Positions 38,345-49,647 are shown, counted from the stretch's first letter. The stretch is DNA of 64,000 nucleotides from Mesorhizobium sp. WSM2240 (GCF_040438645.1 NZ_CP159253.1:1426001-1490000), one strand, 5' to 3'. The notes: generated from the letters alone by a model not told the origin. Program-made: numbers and translations.

Positions 38345-41226
38345 GCGAGCGGATACTGCTCCTTCAGCATCTTGAGCACCGCATCGGCCGGTACCGGCGC
38401 GCCGAACATATAGCTCTGGACATATTCGCAGCCCATCTGGCGCAGTTCCAGCGCGTCGCTCTCGTCGGCGACGCCCTCGGCCACCACTGACATGCCGAGT
38501 TCATGCCCCATGCTGATCATCGACCTGAGCAGGACGGTCCTCTTGGGCGATGCGTCGTCGACGAAGCTCTTGTCGATCTTGATGGTGTCGAAGGGGAAAC
38601 GCGTAAGATAAGCGAGCGACGAATAGCCGGTGCCGAAATCGTCGAGCGACAGCCCGATGCCGAGCTTCTTCAGCTTCGACAGGACATGCGCGCTCTGCTC
38701 CGGATTGTCCATTATCAGCGATTCGGTCAGTTCGAGCCGGAAGCAGCGCGCCTTCAGATTCGCGCGCGCGATCACCGAGCGCACGTCGCTGACCAGGTCG
38801 CGGCGGATGAGCTGCCGGCTGGAAAGATTGACCGATACGGAGAGCGGCGCGTCTCCAATCTGCTTTTGCCATCCGGCCAGATCGTCGGCCGCGCGCTGCA
38901 TGGCGAACAGGCCGAGTTGCACGATCAGGCCGCAGCTTTCCGCAACGGGAATGAAATCGGAGGGCGGGATCGAACCGCGGCGCGGATGCTCCCAGCGCAG
39001 AAGCGCCTCGAAACCCGCGACAGACCTGTCCTCGAGGCGGACGATCGGCTGGTATGCTAGGGTGAATTCGCGGCGCTCGACCGCCCGGTGCAGGTCGGAT
39101 TCGAGCTGAAGGCGGTCGGTGCCGACGGAGCGGAAAGCGGGGCGGAACGGCTCGATCCTGTCGCCGCCGAAGCGTTTGGCCTGATGCATCGCCAGTTCGG
39201 CATCCTTGACCATGTCCTCGGCCGAGGCCTGCGCCGACGTCCACGTGATGAGGCCGACCGAGGCGGTGAGGACGATCTCGCGCTTGGCGAAGTTGATCGG
39301 GGTGCGGATCGCCTGCTTGATACTGTCGGCGACTGCCGCGATGCGGGCCGGGTCCTGCTCCGATAGGAGCATCAGCGCGAACTGGTCTCCGGCGAAGCGC
39401 GACAGCGAATCCATGGGCTTCAGGAGCCGGTGCAGGCGACGCGCTATCGTCAGGAGTATGGTGTCGCCGGCCGAAATACCAAGGCCTTCATTGACCTGCT
39501 TGAAACGGTCGATGTCGATCACGAATACGGTTGGTCGGACCTTCTCTTCCGTCTTGGCGATCGAGATTACCGCCTCCAGCCGGTTCATGAAAAGCTCGCG
39601 GTTGGGCAGGCCAGTCAGATTGTCGTGGACCGCGTCGTGCAGCAGGCGTTCTTCGGACTTTTTCTGCTCCGTCACGTCGACCAATGTGCCGACGCAGCGG
39701 ATGACCTCGCCGTCGGACCCGACGACAGGGCGGGCGCGCAGCGAAAACCAGTGATAGTGGCCGTCGGCGCCGCGCAACCGGAAATTCTGCGCCACGCGTC
39801 CGCGCCGATGCTCCAGAACGACATCGAGCGTTGTGCGGAAACTGTCGCGGTCATCGGCGTGCAGGACCGGCAGCCAGTTGCGGGCCGGTCCGCCGAGACT
39901 GTTCGGGGTCAGGCCTAGCTGAATGCTGACGTCGGGCCTCGTCACCACACGGTCGCGCAGCACGTCCCAGTCCCAGACGATGTCGCCCGAGCCGGAGACG
40001 GCAAGCGCCTGCCGCTCAAGGTCGCTGAACAGGCCCTGGTGCAGCGCGCCGCCGGCAAAGGCATGCTGGATAACGGTGAAGCCGATGAGCAGGATGATCA
40101 GGATGAGCCCGCCGCCCAGCGCCGGCTGGATGATGTCGTTGTCGAGCATGCCGGTGACCGTCATCCAGGAGGCCGTGAGCCAGGTCAGCACCATGACCCA
40201 ACTCGGCACCAGCATGATAGCGCGGTCGTAACTCTGAATGCCGAGGAAGACGATGAGTCCGAGCCCTGTCAGCGCGGTCGCGGCGAAAGACAGCCGTGCG
40301 ATGCCCGCCGCCACGGCGGGGTCGATGATGGCCACGCCGGCCATCAGGAACAGACCGAAGATCCAGACGAACGCGCCATAGCTGAAATGGCCATGCCAGC
40401 GGTTGAGGTTGAGATAGGCGAACAGGAACACCACGAAGGTCGCGGCCAGGCCGATCTCGGCGCCGGCGCGCCAAATCTGCTCGTTCCCCGGCGAAATCTC
40501 GATGACCTTGTTCAGAAAGCCAAAATCGACGCTGATATAGGCGAGCACTGCCCATGACAGCGCCGCCGTCGCCGGAAACAGGGAGGTTCCCTTGACCACG
40601 AATAGGATCGTCAGGAACAGCGCCAGAAGCCCGGCAATGCCGATGACGATGCCGCGAAACAGCGTGTAGGAATTGACCGTGTCCTTGTAGGCTTCAGGCT
40701 CCCAAAGATAGACCTGCGGCAGCTTTGGCGAGGCGAGTTCGGCGATAAACGTCACCACCGCGCCAGGATCGAGCGTGATCTGGAACACGTCGGCGTCGGG
40801 GCTCGCCTGCCGGTCGAGCGCGAAGCCCTCGCTGGGCGTTATGGCGGCAATGCGGCTCGAGCCGAGATCGGGCCAGAACACACCCGAATTGACCAACCGG
40901 AAATGTGGCGCGACGATCAGCCTGTCGAGTTGCTGGTCGGTGGTGTTGGCGAGCGCGAACACCGCCCAGTCGCCGGTCGAGCGTTCGTCGTTGGCCTCGA
41001 CCTCGATGCGCCGCACGATGCCGTCGGGGCCGGGCGCAGTCGAAACCTGAAAATTCTCGCCCTGATTCCGGTAGATCTCGACCGCGCCCGACAGATCGAG
41101 CGCGATGTCGTCGCGCGCGATCTTGATAGGCTCGATCGCCAGGGCGGGAGAAAGGGCGAACAGCACCGCCAATGCCGCAACGGCAAAGACCAGCAACGCG
41201 CCGCTCCTGAAAAAATTCGCCAACAA
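38335..41226 (-). CDS. membrane sensor PAS-GGDEF-EAL protein, probable c-di-GMP phosphodiesterase
   Basis: 963 residues. Signal peptide 1-30; 7TMR-DISM-like periplasmic domain about 35-180; transmembrane helices about 188-395; PAS 405-520; GGDEF 530-690; EAL 705-955. The GGDEF loop reads AGDQF (612-616), so cyclase activity is unlikely. The EAL domain has EALLRWEHP (740-748), LTESLIMDN (833-841), [10 protein letters not shown] (862-871), KIDKSF and AEGV, so phosphodiesterase activity is likely. The start is TTG 41226, directly after the TGA of the GNAT gene and 5 bases from AAGGG, so translation is coupled. Confidence 0.9.
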   Translation of the reverse strand: MLANFFRSGALLVFAVAALAVLFALSPALAIEPIKIARDDIALDLSGAVEIYRNQGENFQVSTAPGPDGIVRRIEVEANDERSTGDWAVFALANTTDQQLDRLIVAPHFRLVNSGVFWPDLGSSRIAAITPSEGFALDRQASPDADVFQITLDPGAVVTFIAELASPKLPQVYLWEPEAYKDTVNSYTLFRGIVIGIAGLLALFLTILFVVKGTSLFPATAALSWAVLAYISVDFGFLNKVIEISPGNEQIWRAGAEIGLAATFVVFLFAYLNLNRWHGHFSYGAFVWIFGLFLMAGVAIIDPAVAAGIARLSFAATALTGLGLIVFLGIQSYDRAIMLVPSWVMVLTWLTASWMTVTGMLDNDIIQPALGGGLILIILLIGFTVIQHAFAGGALHQGLFSDLERQALAVSGSGDIVWDWDVLRDRVVTRPDVSIQLGLTPNSLGGPARNWLPVLHADDRDSFRTTLDVVLEHRRGRVAQNFRLRGADGHYHWFSLRARPVVGSDGEVIRCVGTLVDVTEQKKSEERLLHDAVHDNLTGLPNRELFMNRLEAVISIAKTEEKVRPTVFVIDIDRFKQVNEGLGISAGDTILLTIARRLHRLLKPMDSLSRFAGDQFALMLLSEQDPARIAAVADSIKQAIRTPINFAKREIVLTASVGLITWTSAQASAEDMVKDAELAMHQAKRFGGDRIEPFRPAFRSVGTDRLQLESDLHRAVERREFTLAYQPIVRLEDRSVAGFEALLRWEHPRRGSIPPSDFIPVAESCGLIVQLGLFAMQRAADDLAGWQKQIGDAPLSVSVNLSSRQLIRRDLVSDVRSVIARANLKARCFRLELTESLIMDNPEQSAHVLSKLKKLGIGLSLDDFGTGYSSLAYLTRFPFDTIKIDKSFVDDASPKRTVLLRSMISMGHELGMSVVAEGVADESDALELRQMGCEYVQSYMFGAPVPADAVLKMLKEQYPLAQA

Positions 41227-41823
41227 TCAGCCCTTTGTTCGTCCGCCGAGCTGATCGTCCGCGATCAGGGCGTAGAGGTAGTGGTCCTGCCAGATGCCGT
41301 TGATCCTGAGATAGGATCGCAAAAGTCCTTCACGCTGGAATCCGGCTTTTTCAAGCACGCGTATCGAGCGCTTGTTGTCGGGGATACAGGCCGCTTCGAT
41401 CCGGTGCAACCTCATCGTATCGAAGGCGAAGCGAGACACCAGCCCGAGCGCTTCAACCATGTAGCCTTGGCCGGCGAACTGCTCGCCGATCCAGTAGCCT
41501 ATCTGGCCGGATTGCGAGACGCCGTGGCGGATATTGGCGAGCGTGATGCCGCCGACGAGCTTGCCCGAGCCGGTCTCGAAAATTAAGAAGGCGACCGCCG
41601 ATCCCTGCGCGAAATCCGCCCGGTAGCGCGCGAGCCGCTGCCGCCATGCGCCGCGCTCGAGTTCGTCGGCCGGCCAGCGAGGCTCCCACGGCTCGAGGAA
41701 GCGCCGGCTTGCCGCGCGCAAGGCGGCCCACTCGCGGTAATCTGCCGCGACCGGCATTCGGAGCATGACACGCTCGCCTTTCAGCGCCGGATATTCGCGG
41801 CGGAAAAAGGGAAACGAAAACAT
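41227..41823 (-). CDS. GNAT N-acetyltransferase, RimJ/RimL-like
   Basis: 198 residues. The acetyl-CoA site is GYWIGEQFAGQGYMVEALGL, with the C-terminal RIEAACIPDNKRSIRVLEKA typical of RimJ-like enzymes that acetylate N-termini of ribosomal proteins or small substrates. The start at 41823 (MFSFPFFRREYPALKGERVM) fits the family. It follows the M16 peptidase gene by 16 bases, and its stop abuts the TTG start of the EAL gene, so thrC, peptidase, GNAT and sensor form one transcription group. Confidence 0.9.
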   Translation of the reverse strand: MFSFPFFRREYPALKGERVMLRMPVAADYREWAALRAASRRFLEPWEPRWPADELERGAWRQRLARYRADFAQGSAVAFLIFETGSGKLVGGITLANIRHGVSQSGQIGYWIGEQFAGQGYMVEALGLVSRFAFDTMRLHRIEAACIPDNKRSIRVLEKAGFQREGLLRSYLRINGIWQDHYLYALIADDQLGGRTKG

Positions 41824-41839
41824 TGCTTGCGCGGAAAAT

Positions 41840-43132
41840 TCAGACCGCGAGTTTGCGGATACCGGGATCGCTTCCGGTAAGCGCGTCGCGGATTGCCTCA
41901 TACGGCGCCAGCGTGCCGACCGGCCCAACCGCGGTGACGGTAGGTTTGGTCGAAAACAGCCGCGACGACAAATCCCTCAGCCGCTCCACCGTGAGCGCCG
42001 AAAGCCGCTCCATGAGTTCGTCCTTGCCGATCGGCCGGCCGAAAAGCAGCATCTGGCGGGCGATTTGCGAGGCGCGGCTGGCGGGGCTCTCGGCCGACAT
42101 GATCAGGCCGGCGCGGTATTGGGCGCGGGCCCGGTCGAGTTCCTCCTGCAGGATCTCGTCGCCGGACTTCTGCAGTTCCGAAATGATCACGGGAACCAGT
42201 TCGGCTATGTCGCTCTGGCCGGTGGCTGCATGGATGCCGAAAATGCCCGTATCGGAAAATCCCCAATGGAAGGCATAGACCGAATAGCAGAGGCCGCGCT
42301 TTTCCCTGATCTCCTGGAACAGCCGCGAAGACATGCCGCCGCCGAGGATCATGGACAATACCTGCGAGGCGTAGAAATCGCGCACATGGTAGGCGCGGCC
42401 CTCGAATCCGAGAATGATCTGCGCGTCCATCAGGTCGCGCTGCTCGCGGAAATCCCCGCCGACATATTGCGCATATTGCGGCAGCACGCTCTCCGATTTC
42501 GACCGGAAGGTGCCTAGCCGCTTCTCGACTTCGCGCACGAACACGTCGTGCTTTATGTCGCCGGCCGCCACGACGACCATGTCATCGGCGCCGTATTGCC
42601 GCTCCATGAAGGCATGAAGCTGGGCGGAGGTGAAGGATTTGACGGTTTCGGGAGTACCGAGAATGGAGCGGCCGATGGTCTGGTGGCGGTAGGCCGTTTC
42701 GGTGAATCGGTCGAAGACCACATCGTCAGGCGTGTCGTGGGCGGCGCCGATCTCCTGCAGGATCACATGCTGCTCGCGCTCGAGCTCTTCCGGGTCGAAT
42801 TCGGAATCCTGAAGGATATCGGCGAGAAGATCGATGGCGAGAGGCGCGTCGTCGGCGAGCACTCGGGCGTAGAAGGACGTCGTCTCCACGCTGGTGGCGG
42901 CGTTGATCTCGCCGCCGACATTCTCGATTTGCGAAGCGATTTGGAAGGCGCTTCTCGTGCTCGTCCCCTTGAACGCCATGTGTTCGAGGAGGTGGGCCAT
43001 TCCATGTTCGTCATCGCGTTCGTTGCGGGCCCCGGATTTGACCCACACGCCCAATGCGACGGATTCGATGCTTGGAAGGGTTTCGGTGGCGACTGTCAGG
43101 CCGTTCGACAGACGGCTTACCTCAACACCCAT
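41840..43132 (-). CDS. M16-family zinc peptidase (processing-protease type)
   Basis: 430 residues. The inverted zinc motif HxxEH is in MAHLLEHMAFKGT, with the downstream glutamate in FDPEELEREQHVILQEIGAA, and the C-terminal half carries the LGGGMSSRLFQEIREKRGLC substrate loop. It resembles the mitochondrial processing peptidase beta subunit, a known alphaproteobacterial relationship. The start at 43132 (MGVEVSRLSNG) is used; the upstream extension overlaps thrC. It lies 11 bases after thrC on the same strand, a common rhizobial pairing. Confidence 0.93.
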   Translation of the reverse strand: MGVEVSRLSNGLTVATETLPSIESVALGVWVKSGARNERDDEHGMAHLLEHMAFKGTSTRSAFQIASQIENVGGEINAATSVETTSFYARVLADDAPLAIDLLADILQDSEFDPEELEREQHVILQEIGAAHDTPDDVVFDRFTETAYRHQTIGRSILGTPETVKSFTSAQLHAFMERQYGADDMVVVAAGDIKHDVFVREVEKRLGTFRSKSESVLPQYAQYVGGDFREQRDLMDAQIILGFEGRAYHVRDFYASQVLSMILGGGMSSRLFQEIREKRGLCYSVYAFHWGFSDTGIFGIHAATGQSDIAELVPVIISELQKSGDEILQEELDRARAQYRAGLIMSAESPASRASQIARQMLLFGRPIGKDELMERLSALTVERLRDLSSRLFSTKPTVTAVGPVGTLAPYEAIRDALTGSDPGIRKLAV

Positions 43133-43143
43133 ATAGATACTCC

Positions 43144-44541
43144 CTAACGCGCCGCCCGCGTGAGACGGCCAATATGATCTTCCACCACTTTCAGGTCGGA
43201 TGGCAACACCGTGTACTTTTCCTCGCGCTCCATCAGCCCCGAGAGCCATTCAGGCAGCGCGGGCGTGACACCACAGGCTTCCTCGACGGCGGACGGAAAC
43301 TTTGCCGGATGCGCGGTCCCCAGGATGATCATAGGCACATCGCCCGCCGCATGCAAATTGGCGACATGCATGGCGGTCGCGGTGTGTGGATCGAGCAGGT
43401 AGCCGCTGCCGGCGAGCGTTGCCCTGATCGTCGCGGCGGCCTCGTCCATCGAGGCGCGGCCGGCGTCGAATTCGGCGCGGATAGCGGCGAGCGCCGTTTC
43501 GCCGATCGTGAAGGCGCCCGACTGCTTCAGGCTGTCCATGTAGCGCCGGACCGAGACCGGATCGCGGTTCGCGGCTTCGAACAGGAGCCGCTCGAAATTC
43601 GACGAGACCTGGATATCCATCGACGGTGATGTCGTCGGGACGATGCCGCTCATCCGGTATTCGCCGGTTTCGAGCGTGCGGGCGAGGATGTCGTTGTCGT
43701 TGGTGGCGATCACTAGCCGCTCGATGGGTAGGCCCATGCGCTTTGCGGCATAGCCGGCGAAGATGTCGCCGAAATTTCCTGTCGGGACGGTGAAGGAGAC
43801 CGGCCGTTCCGGCACCCCGAGCGACAGCGCGGAGGAGAAATAATAGACGATCTGGGCCATGATGCGGGCCCAGTTGATCGAGTTGACGGCCGACAGCGAA
43901 ACGCGATCCCGGAAGCCGTGGTCGTTGAACATGTCTTTTACCAGGCCTTGGCAATCGTCGAAATTGCCTTCGATGGCGAGCGCATGGACATTCGGGGCCT
44001 TCGACGTCGTCATCTGCCGCTGCTGCACGGGCGAGACCCGCCTATGCGGGAAGAGCACGAACATATCGGTGCGGTCGCGCCCGGCAAATGCGTCAATCGC
44101 AGCGCCGCCGGTGTCGCCGGAGGTGGCGGCGCCGATCGTGGCGCGCTGACCGCGCTCAGCCAGCACATGATCCATCAGCCGCGCCAAAAGCTGCATCGCG
44201 ACATCCTTGAACGCCAGCGTCGGCCCGTGGAAAAGCTCCAGCACGAAATGGTTCGCGCCGGTCTGGACCAGCGGACAGACGGCATCGTGGCGGAACGTGG
44301 CGTAGGCCTCGCGAACGATTTTCGCGAACACTGCCTCCGGGATTTCGCCGCCCAGGAACGGGGTGAGCAGCCGGATCGCCAGGTCGGGATAGGCAAGACC
44401 ACGCATGGCGCGGATCTCGGCCAGGCTGAACTCAGGCCAGCGATCGGGAATATAGAGCCCGCCGTCGCGCGCCAGCCCGGCAAGCACGGTGTCCGAAAAG
44501 CCGAGTGCGGGCGCTTCCCCGCGGGTGCTGACATAGCGCAT
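43144..44541 (-). CDS. thrC: threonine synthase
   Basis: 465 residues, the long alphaproteobacterial/fungal type. The N-terminal MRYVSTRGEAPALGFSD and the PLP lysine region FHGPTLAFKDVAMQLLA identify it, with the GATSGDTGGAAIDAFAGRD phosphate-binding loop. It converts O-phosphohomoserine from ThrB (34.6 kb) into threonine. ATG 44541 is correctly spaced from GGAAGG; ATG 44547 lies too close. It leads the transcription group with the M16 peptidase. Confidence 0.95.
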   Translation of the reverse strand: MRYVSTRGEAPALGFSDTVLAGLARDGGLYIPDRWPEFSLAEIRAMRGLAYPDLAIRLLTPFLGGEIPEAVFAKIVREAYATFRHDAVCPLVQTGANHFVLELFHGPTLAFKDVAMQLLARLMDHVLAERGQRATIGAATSGDTGGAAIDAFAGRDRTDMFVLFPHRRVSPVQQRQMTTSKAPNVHALAIEGNFDDCQGLVKDMFNDHGFRDRVSLSAVNSINWARIMAQIVYYFSSALSLGVPERPVSFTVPTGNFGDIFAGYAAKRMGLPIERLVIATNDNDILARTLETGEYRMSGIVPTTSPSMDIQVSSNFERLLFEAANRDPVSVRRYMDSLKQSGAFTIGETALAAIRAEFDAGRASMDEAAATIRATLAGSGYLLDPHTATAMHVANLHAAGDVPMIILGTAHPAKFPSAVEEACGVTPALPEWLSGLMEREEKYTVLPSDLKVVEDHIGRLTRAAR

Positions 44542-44669
44542 CGTCATCCTTCCATTGTGGTGACCGCCGATCGCCGGGCGGCAAGGCTGTGAAAATCCGC
44601 GCCCGTCAGTCGCATTTTCGCCGCGCGGTTGCTATAGACGGCCTGCGTTTTGAGAGGGCGGTGCGACAT

Positions 44670-45248
44670 ATGGAGTTTCGATTGAACAATTGTCGTTTTA
44701 TCAAGGGGTTCGCGCTTACCGGCTTTATCCTTGCCGCCGCGGGTTGCCAATCGGGCGACAGCGGCACCGTGCTGAACGTTGGGGGAGACAGCAACGCCGC
44801 GGGCGAAACGAAAGTGCTCGAAAGCGAACTGCGCGCCTATTGCCCGCCGGTGACGCTGCGCGAAGGCACCGCCTATTTCAACACTTACGCCAAGGGCGGC
44901 CAGGACGATCCGACCAAGGTGCTGTACCAGGCCTCCATCACCGACGTTACCCGCACCTGCCGCAATGCCGGCGGAACGATGACCATGAACGTGGCGGTTG
45001 CCGGCAAGGTGGTTCCAGGGCCGGCCGGCGCGCCGGGCAATGTCATCATGCCGATCCGCGTCGCGGTCGTCCGCGGCGACGAGGTGCTTTACTCGCAGCT
45101 GCACAAATACCAGGTCCCGGTCGGCGATGCCTCTTCCGCTACGCAGTTCGTCTTCAACGACACTAACGTCAGCTTCCCATCCCCCTCGGGGCGCGATGTG
45201 GAGGTTTTTGCCGGCTATGACGAGGGCCCGCCGAAGAAGCAGCAGTAA
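44670..45248 (+). CDS. putative lipoprotein, alphaproteobacterial hypothetical
   Basis: 192 residues. The N-terminal helix FALTGFILAAAGC ends in a lipobox, so it is probably lipidated at the cysteine. The mature part has two more cysteines (RAYCPPVTLREG and VTRTCRNAGG) and a beta-rich look (GNVIMPIRVAVVRGDEVLYS). I recognise it as a type of lipoprotein often seen next to thrC in rhizobia, without known function. The start at 44670 is set by the signal; GGGCGGTG lies about 8 bases upstream. Confidence 0.75.
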   Translation: MEFRLNNCRFIKGFALTGFILAAAGCQSGDSGTVLNVGGDSNAAGETKVLESELRAYCPPVTLREGTAYFNTYAKGGQDDPTKVLYQASITDVTRTCRNAGGTMTMNVAVAGKVVPGPAGAPGNVIMPIRVAVVRGDEVLYSQLHKYQVPVGDASSATQFVFNDTNVSFPSPSGRDVEVFAGYDEGPPKKQQ

Positions 45249-45291
45249 GCGACCGTCCGACATTCCTTCGCTGGCCGGCATCTGATGCAGG

Positions 45292-45978
45292 TTACGCGTC
45301 CGACCATTCCGACAGCGCCAGGAGCACGCTGCGGAAATCCGCCCAGCGGCGGATGACAGTCTCTGCGCCCGCTTCGGTCAGCACGTCGGCGTGACCCGGG
45401 TAGGTATGCGCCGCGCCGGTAAAGCCGATGACGCGCATGCCGGCGGCTTTTGCGCCGGCTATCCCGTGTATTGAATCCTCGATGACAAAGGTGTTCGCCG
45501 GATCGGCGTCCATCGAGGCCGCGGCATGCAGGAAGACGTCGGGCGCGGGCTTCGGCTTCATTACCTCCTTGCCGCATGAGGAGAAGACGCTTCCGTTGAA
45601 GAGCGGCTTAAGCAGCGTCTTCGTGAGCATGATATCGAGCCGCTCGGGCTTTGAATTGGAACAGATGCAGCGCTTGCCCGAAACCGCCGCGATTGCCTCG
45701 CGCGCGCCTTCGATGATGCGGACTTCCGCGGCGAGGCGGCGGTCGACCAGTTCCTCCGCGCGGCCGATCAGCGATGCCTGGAACGGAATCTGCGACTGCT
45801 CCTCGATGCGCAGCATGATATCCTTGAAGGTCAGCCCGGCATAGACCTCCGACAGTTCCTCGCCCGAAATCTCATAGCCGGCTTCGGTCAGAAGCTCGGC
45901 TTCGACGCGTGCGGCGATGACTTCCGAATCGACGAGAACGCCGTCGCAATCGAAAATGACGAGATCAGGATGGGTCAT
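45292..45978 (-). CDS. HAD-superfamily phosphatase (Gph/beta-phosphoglucomutase-like)
   Basis: 228 residues. HAD motif I is FDCDGVLVDSE (residues 9-19) with both aspartates; motif II is ICSNSKPERL, motif III includes KPKPAPDVF, and motif IV is FVIEDSIHGIAGAKAAGM. The cap follows motif I, as in phosphoglycolate phosphatase and beta-phosphoglucomutase relatives. The substrate is not predictable. It converges with the lipoprotein gene and is divergent from ccrM. Confidence 0.9.
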   Translation of the reverse strand: MTHPDLVIFDCDGVLVDSEVIAARVEAELLTEAGYEISGEELSEVYAGLTFKDIMLRIEEQSQIPFQASLIGRAEELVDRRLAAEVRIIEGAREAIAAVSGKRCICSNSKPERLDIMLTKTLLKPLFNGSVFSSCGKEVMKPKPAPDVFLHAAASMDADPANTFVIEDSIHGIAGAKAAGMRVIGFTGAAHTYPGHADVLTEAGAETVIRRWADFRSVLLALSEWSDA

Positions 45979-46091
45979 GGCAATCCGGAAAATTTGGGGA
46001 ACAACGCCGAGGGCAGTCGCGGCGCGGCATACACCATCGTCGCCGCCACGGCAAATTCCGGACCCGCTTCATTAAATATTTACGCGAAACG

Positions 46092-46099
46092 GTAACCAT
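46092..46099 (+). promoter_or_regulatory. candidate CtrA half-site upstream of ccrM
   Basis: GTAACCAT differs by one base from the TTAACCAT half-site bound by CtrA and lies 40 bases before the ccrM start, within an AT-rich promoter segment (attaaatatttac at 46072-46084). In Caulobacter ccrM is CtrA-controlled. No GANTC site was found in this leader. The call rests on one short match and on gene identity. Confidence 0.3.
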
Positions 46100-46111
46100 A
46101 ACGGGGTGTAA

Positions 46112-47269
<1,158 letters not shown>

Positions 47270-47278
47270 GGTGTTGGT

Positions 47279-47306
47279 ATTCAGGTGAGACCAGCCTGAC
47301 CTGAAT
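47279..47306. repeat. 8-bp inverted repeat after ccrM
   Basis: ATTCAGGT and ACCTGAAT pair across a 12-base loop, 10 bases past the ccrM stop and before the convergent HAD gene. There is no T-run. It could be a weak bidirectional terminator or an intergenic repeat. GGTAT before it and ATACC further on may extend the fold. Confidence 0.4.
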
Positions 47307-47355
47307 CTCAGCAACGCTTAGATTTATACCAGTTTACCGATGGGCCGGGCTCCAG

Positions 47356-47967
47356 TCACCGGCTGATCCCGAAACGCTCGAGGTCCTCCTCGAGCGTTTT
47401 GGCATTCTGGAACAGCACCGCCTGCCAGCCCGCCGCCTTGGCGCCGTCGACGTTCTTCTGGCTGTCGTCGATGAACAGCGAGGCTGCCGGATCGAGACCG
47501 AATGTCTTGACATGGTGGTCGTAGATGCCGCGATCCGGCTTGATCATGCCGATCTCGCCGGAGACCGTGACGCCGCGCGGACGTTCCAGGAACGGAAAGC
47601 GCCCGCGCGCCTCCGAAAACGTGTCCGCCGCCCAGTTGGTCAGCAGCGTGACGTCGTGGCCGGCATCGATCAACCCCTCCATCAACTCGACGCTGTCGTC
47701 ATAGGAGTGCGGCACCATTTCGTGCCAGCAGCGGCGAAAATTGCGGATGTTCTCGGCGTGGTCGGGATGTGCCTTGAGCAGCAGCTCCTCGGCCTCCTCC
47801 CAGGTACGGCCGCGATCCTGCTCGATATTCCAGGCGGCTGTGCAGACATTCTCGAAAAACCAGCGGCGCTCTTCCTGGTCCGGAATGAGCCGGCTGAACG
47901 GCAGGTCGGGATCGTAATGGATAAGGACCTTGCCGATGTCGAAGACGATATGCCGGATTTCGCTCAT
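47356..47967 (-). CDS. HAD-superfamily hydrolase (YihX-like)
   Basis: 203 residues. Motif I is FDIGKVLIHYD, where the usual second aspartate is glycine, as is normal for the YihX branch (FDLGNV). Motif II is LLTNWAADTF, motif III IGMIKPDRGIYDHH, and motif IV FIDDSQKNVDGAKAAGW. YihX-type enzymes dephosphorylate sugar phosphates such as glucose-1-phosphate; the substrate here is not known. Its ATG overlaps the mutY stop by four bases, so it is translated after mutY. Confidence 0.88.
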   Translation of the reverse strand: MSEIRHIVFDIGKVLIHYDPDLPFSRLIPDQEERRWFFENVCTAAWNIEQDRGRTWEEAEELLLKAHPDHAENIRNFRRCWHEMVPHSYDDSVELMEGLIDAGHDVTLLTNWAADTFSEARGRFPFLERPRGVTVSGEIGMIKPDRGIYDHHVKTFGLDPAASLFIDDSQKNVDGAKAAGWQAVLFQNAKTLEEDLERFGISR

Positions 47968-49082
47968 GCATGCCTCGCTGGATTGTCACGTCGCGCCTTT
48001 GTCGCGCCGGGTATCGCAGCCTCGATTACCTTTTTCATGACGGTCGGCAAGGCCTCGCCGGAAATTCCGGCGGCCGGCGACCAGCGATGGCCGGCCGGAG
48101 CGGCCTTGTCGCCGGCGCTGGCGCGGTAGATTTCTAACTCCAGCGCAAAATGGGTGAAGACGTGGGCGATGCTGCCGGTGTGCTGCCAGTCGGCGGCGAA
48201 CGGTGCGGATTTTGTGCTGGTGTCGCCGTCCAGACGCGCCGTCCAGCCGGTTGTCGGGACTTCGCTCATGCCGCCGAGCAGTCCCTTGTCCGGACGTGTG
48301 CGCAAAAGGATTGCGCCATCCTCGCGGATCGCGACGAAGGCAGCGCCGCGCCGCCGCGGCTTTTCGGCCCTTTCCGCGCGGACCGGCAGCAATTCGGGAT
48401 CGCCGAAAAGTATCGCGCGGCAATCCTCACGAACAGGACAAAGCATGCAGCGCGGCCGCCGGGGCGTGCAGATCGTGGCGCCGAGATCCATCATCGCCTG
48501 CGCGAAATCGCCCGGTCGGCCAGAAGGAACCAGCCCTTCGACGGCTGCCCGGATTTCGACCTTGGCCTCGGGAAGTGGCGTGCGGATTTCGAAGAGCCGC
48601 GCCATGACGCGTTCGACATTGCCATCGACGACCGCCGCCGGGCGGTTGAAGGCGATAGCCGCGATGGCCGCCGCCGTATAGGCGCCGATACCGGGCAGCT
48701 TGCGCAATTCGTCCTCCGTTCCGGGAAACCCGCCCGGAAGCCCCGCAATGATGTCGGCGCAGGCCTTCAGATTGCGGGCGCGCGAGTAGTAGCCTAGCCC
48801 GGCCCAGGCCCTCATGATGTCTTCCGTTTCGGCGGCCGCAAGCGCCTTTACGTCCGGCCATTTTTCCAGAAAAGCGCGGAAATACGGCTTTACGGCCTCG
48901 ACGGTCGTCTGCTGCAGCATGATTTCCGAGAGCCAGACGCGGTAGGGATCCGCCCGCCGGCCCGCGGCAAGATCACGCGGCGCCACCCGCCACGGCAGTT
49001 CGCGGTGATGGGCGTCGTACCAGCCGAGCAGGCGGACTGAGATGTCGCCTTCCTTGGCCTGCTGATCGCTCTTGCGGGTCAT
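47964..49082 (-). CDS. mutY: A/G-specific adenine DNA glycosylase MutY
   Basis: 372 residues from 49082. Helix-hairpin-helix glycosylase with SEIMLQQTTVEAVKPYF and LPGIGAYTAAAIAAIAFNRP and the catalytic Asp in VVDGNVERVMARL. The iron-sulfur cluster cysteines are in CTPRRPRCMLCPVREDC, and a Nudix-like C-terminal domain recognises 8-oxoG. It removes adenine opposite 8-oxoguanine. Starts at 49097 and 49136 are also in frame, and none has a strong ribosome site. It is divergent from the DUF721 gene. Confidence 0.92.
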   Translation of the reverse strand: MTRKSDQQAKEGDISVRLLGWYDAHHRELPWRVAPRDLAAGRRADPYRVWLSEIMLQQTTVEAVKPYFRAFLEKWPDVKALAAAETEDIMRAWAGLGYYSRARNLKACADIIAGLPGGFPGTEDELRKLPGIGAYTAAAIAAIAFNRPAAVVDGNVERVMARLFEIRTPLPEAKVEIRAAVEGLVPSGRPGDFAQAMMDLGATICTPRRPRCMLCPVREDCRAILFGDPELLPVRAERAEKPRRRGAAFVAIREDGAILLRTRPDKGLLGGMSEVPTTGWTARLDGDTSTKSAPFAADWQHTGSIAHVFTHFALELEIYRASAGDKAAPAGHRWSPAAGISGEALPTVMKKVIEAAIPGATKARRDNPARHA

Positions 49083-49149
49083 GCCTGCTGGTGTCATTGA
49101 TCGGATAGCTGGCTTATTGTTGTCGGGTCGCATCATCTGGAGAACGCAT

Positions 49150-49647
49150 ATGGCAGGGAAAAGGCCGAACGGCTATCCTGTTCCGGTCAGCGATCTCGCT
49201 TCGGAAATCCTCGACCCGGTGCTGCGCAAACGGGCCGGCATTTCGATCGGTCTCGTCCAGTCATGGGAAGAAATCGCCGGGCCGCGCCTGGCGCAAAACA
49301 CGCGGCCTGAAAAGATCCAGTGGCCGCGGCGCATGCATGAGGACGATCCCTTCGAGCCGGCGGTTCTCGTCATCGCCTGCGAAGGTGCGGCGGCCCTGCA
49401 TCTCCAGCACGAGACTGGGGAAATCATCAGCCGAGTCAACGCTTTCCTGGGTTTCAACGCGATAGGCCGAATACGCATAGTACAGAAGCCGCTGTCGTCG
49501 AACGCCGGTATCCCTAAGCCTCGTCCTCGGCCGCTGACGGCGGGCGAGAAGGCCAAACTGTCGGGTATGGTCGGAAAAATCGAAGATGCCGGGCTTCGCG
49601 CTTCGCTCGAACGGCTCGGCGCCACCATTGTCGGAACCAGGAAATAG
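49150..49647 (+). CDS. DUF721 (DciA-like) protein
   Basis: 165 residues. The N-terminal half shows the DUF721 pattern: SEILDPVLRKRAGISIGLVQ, SWEEIAGPRLAQNTRPEKI, and VLVIACEGAAALHLQHETGE. This family includes DciA, which helps load the replicative helicase, though distant members are uncharacterised. The start at 49150 (MAGKRPNGYPV) is the first suitable ATG after the divergent mutY region. It lies upstream of the DsbA-like and smc genes, a common rhizobial order. Confidence 0.87.
   Translation: MAGKRPNGYPVPVSDLASEILDPVLRKRAGISIGLVQSWEEIAGPRLAQNTRPEKIQWPRRMHEDDPFEPAVLVIACEGAAALHLQHETGEIISRVNAFLGFNAIGRIRIVQKPLSSNAGIPKPRPRPLTAGEKAKLSGMVGKIEDAGLRASLERLGATIVGTRK

Noticed and set aside
47356..47967. 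Missing second aspartate in HAD motif I taken as loss of function
   Set aside because: FDIGKV matches the normal YihX-type motif FDLGNV, so it is a family trait and not a lesion.
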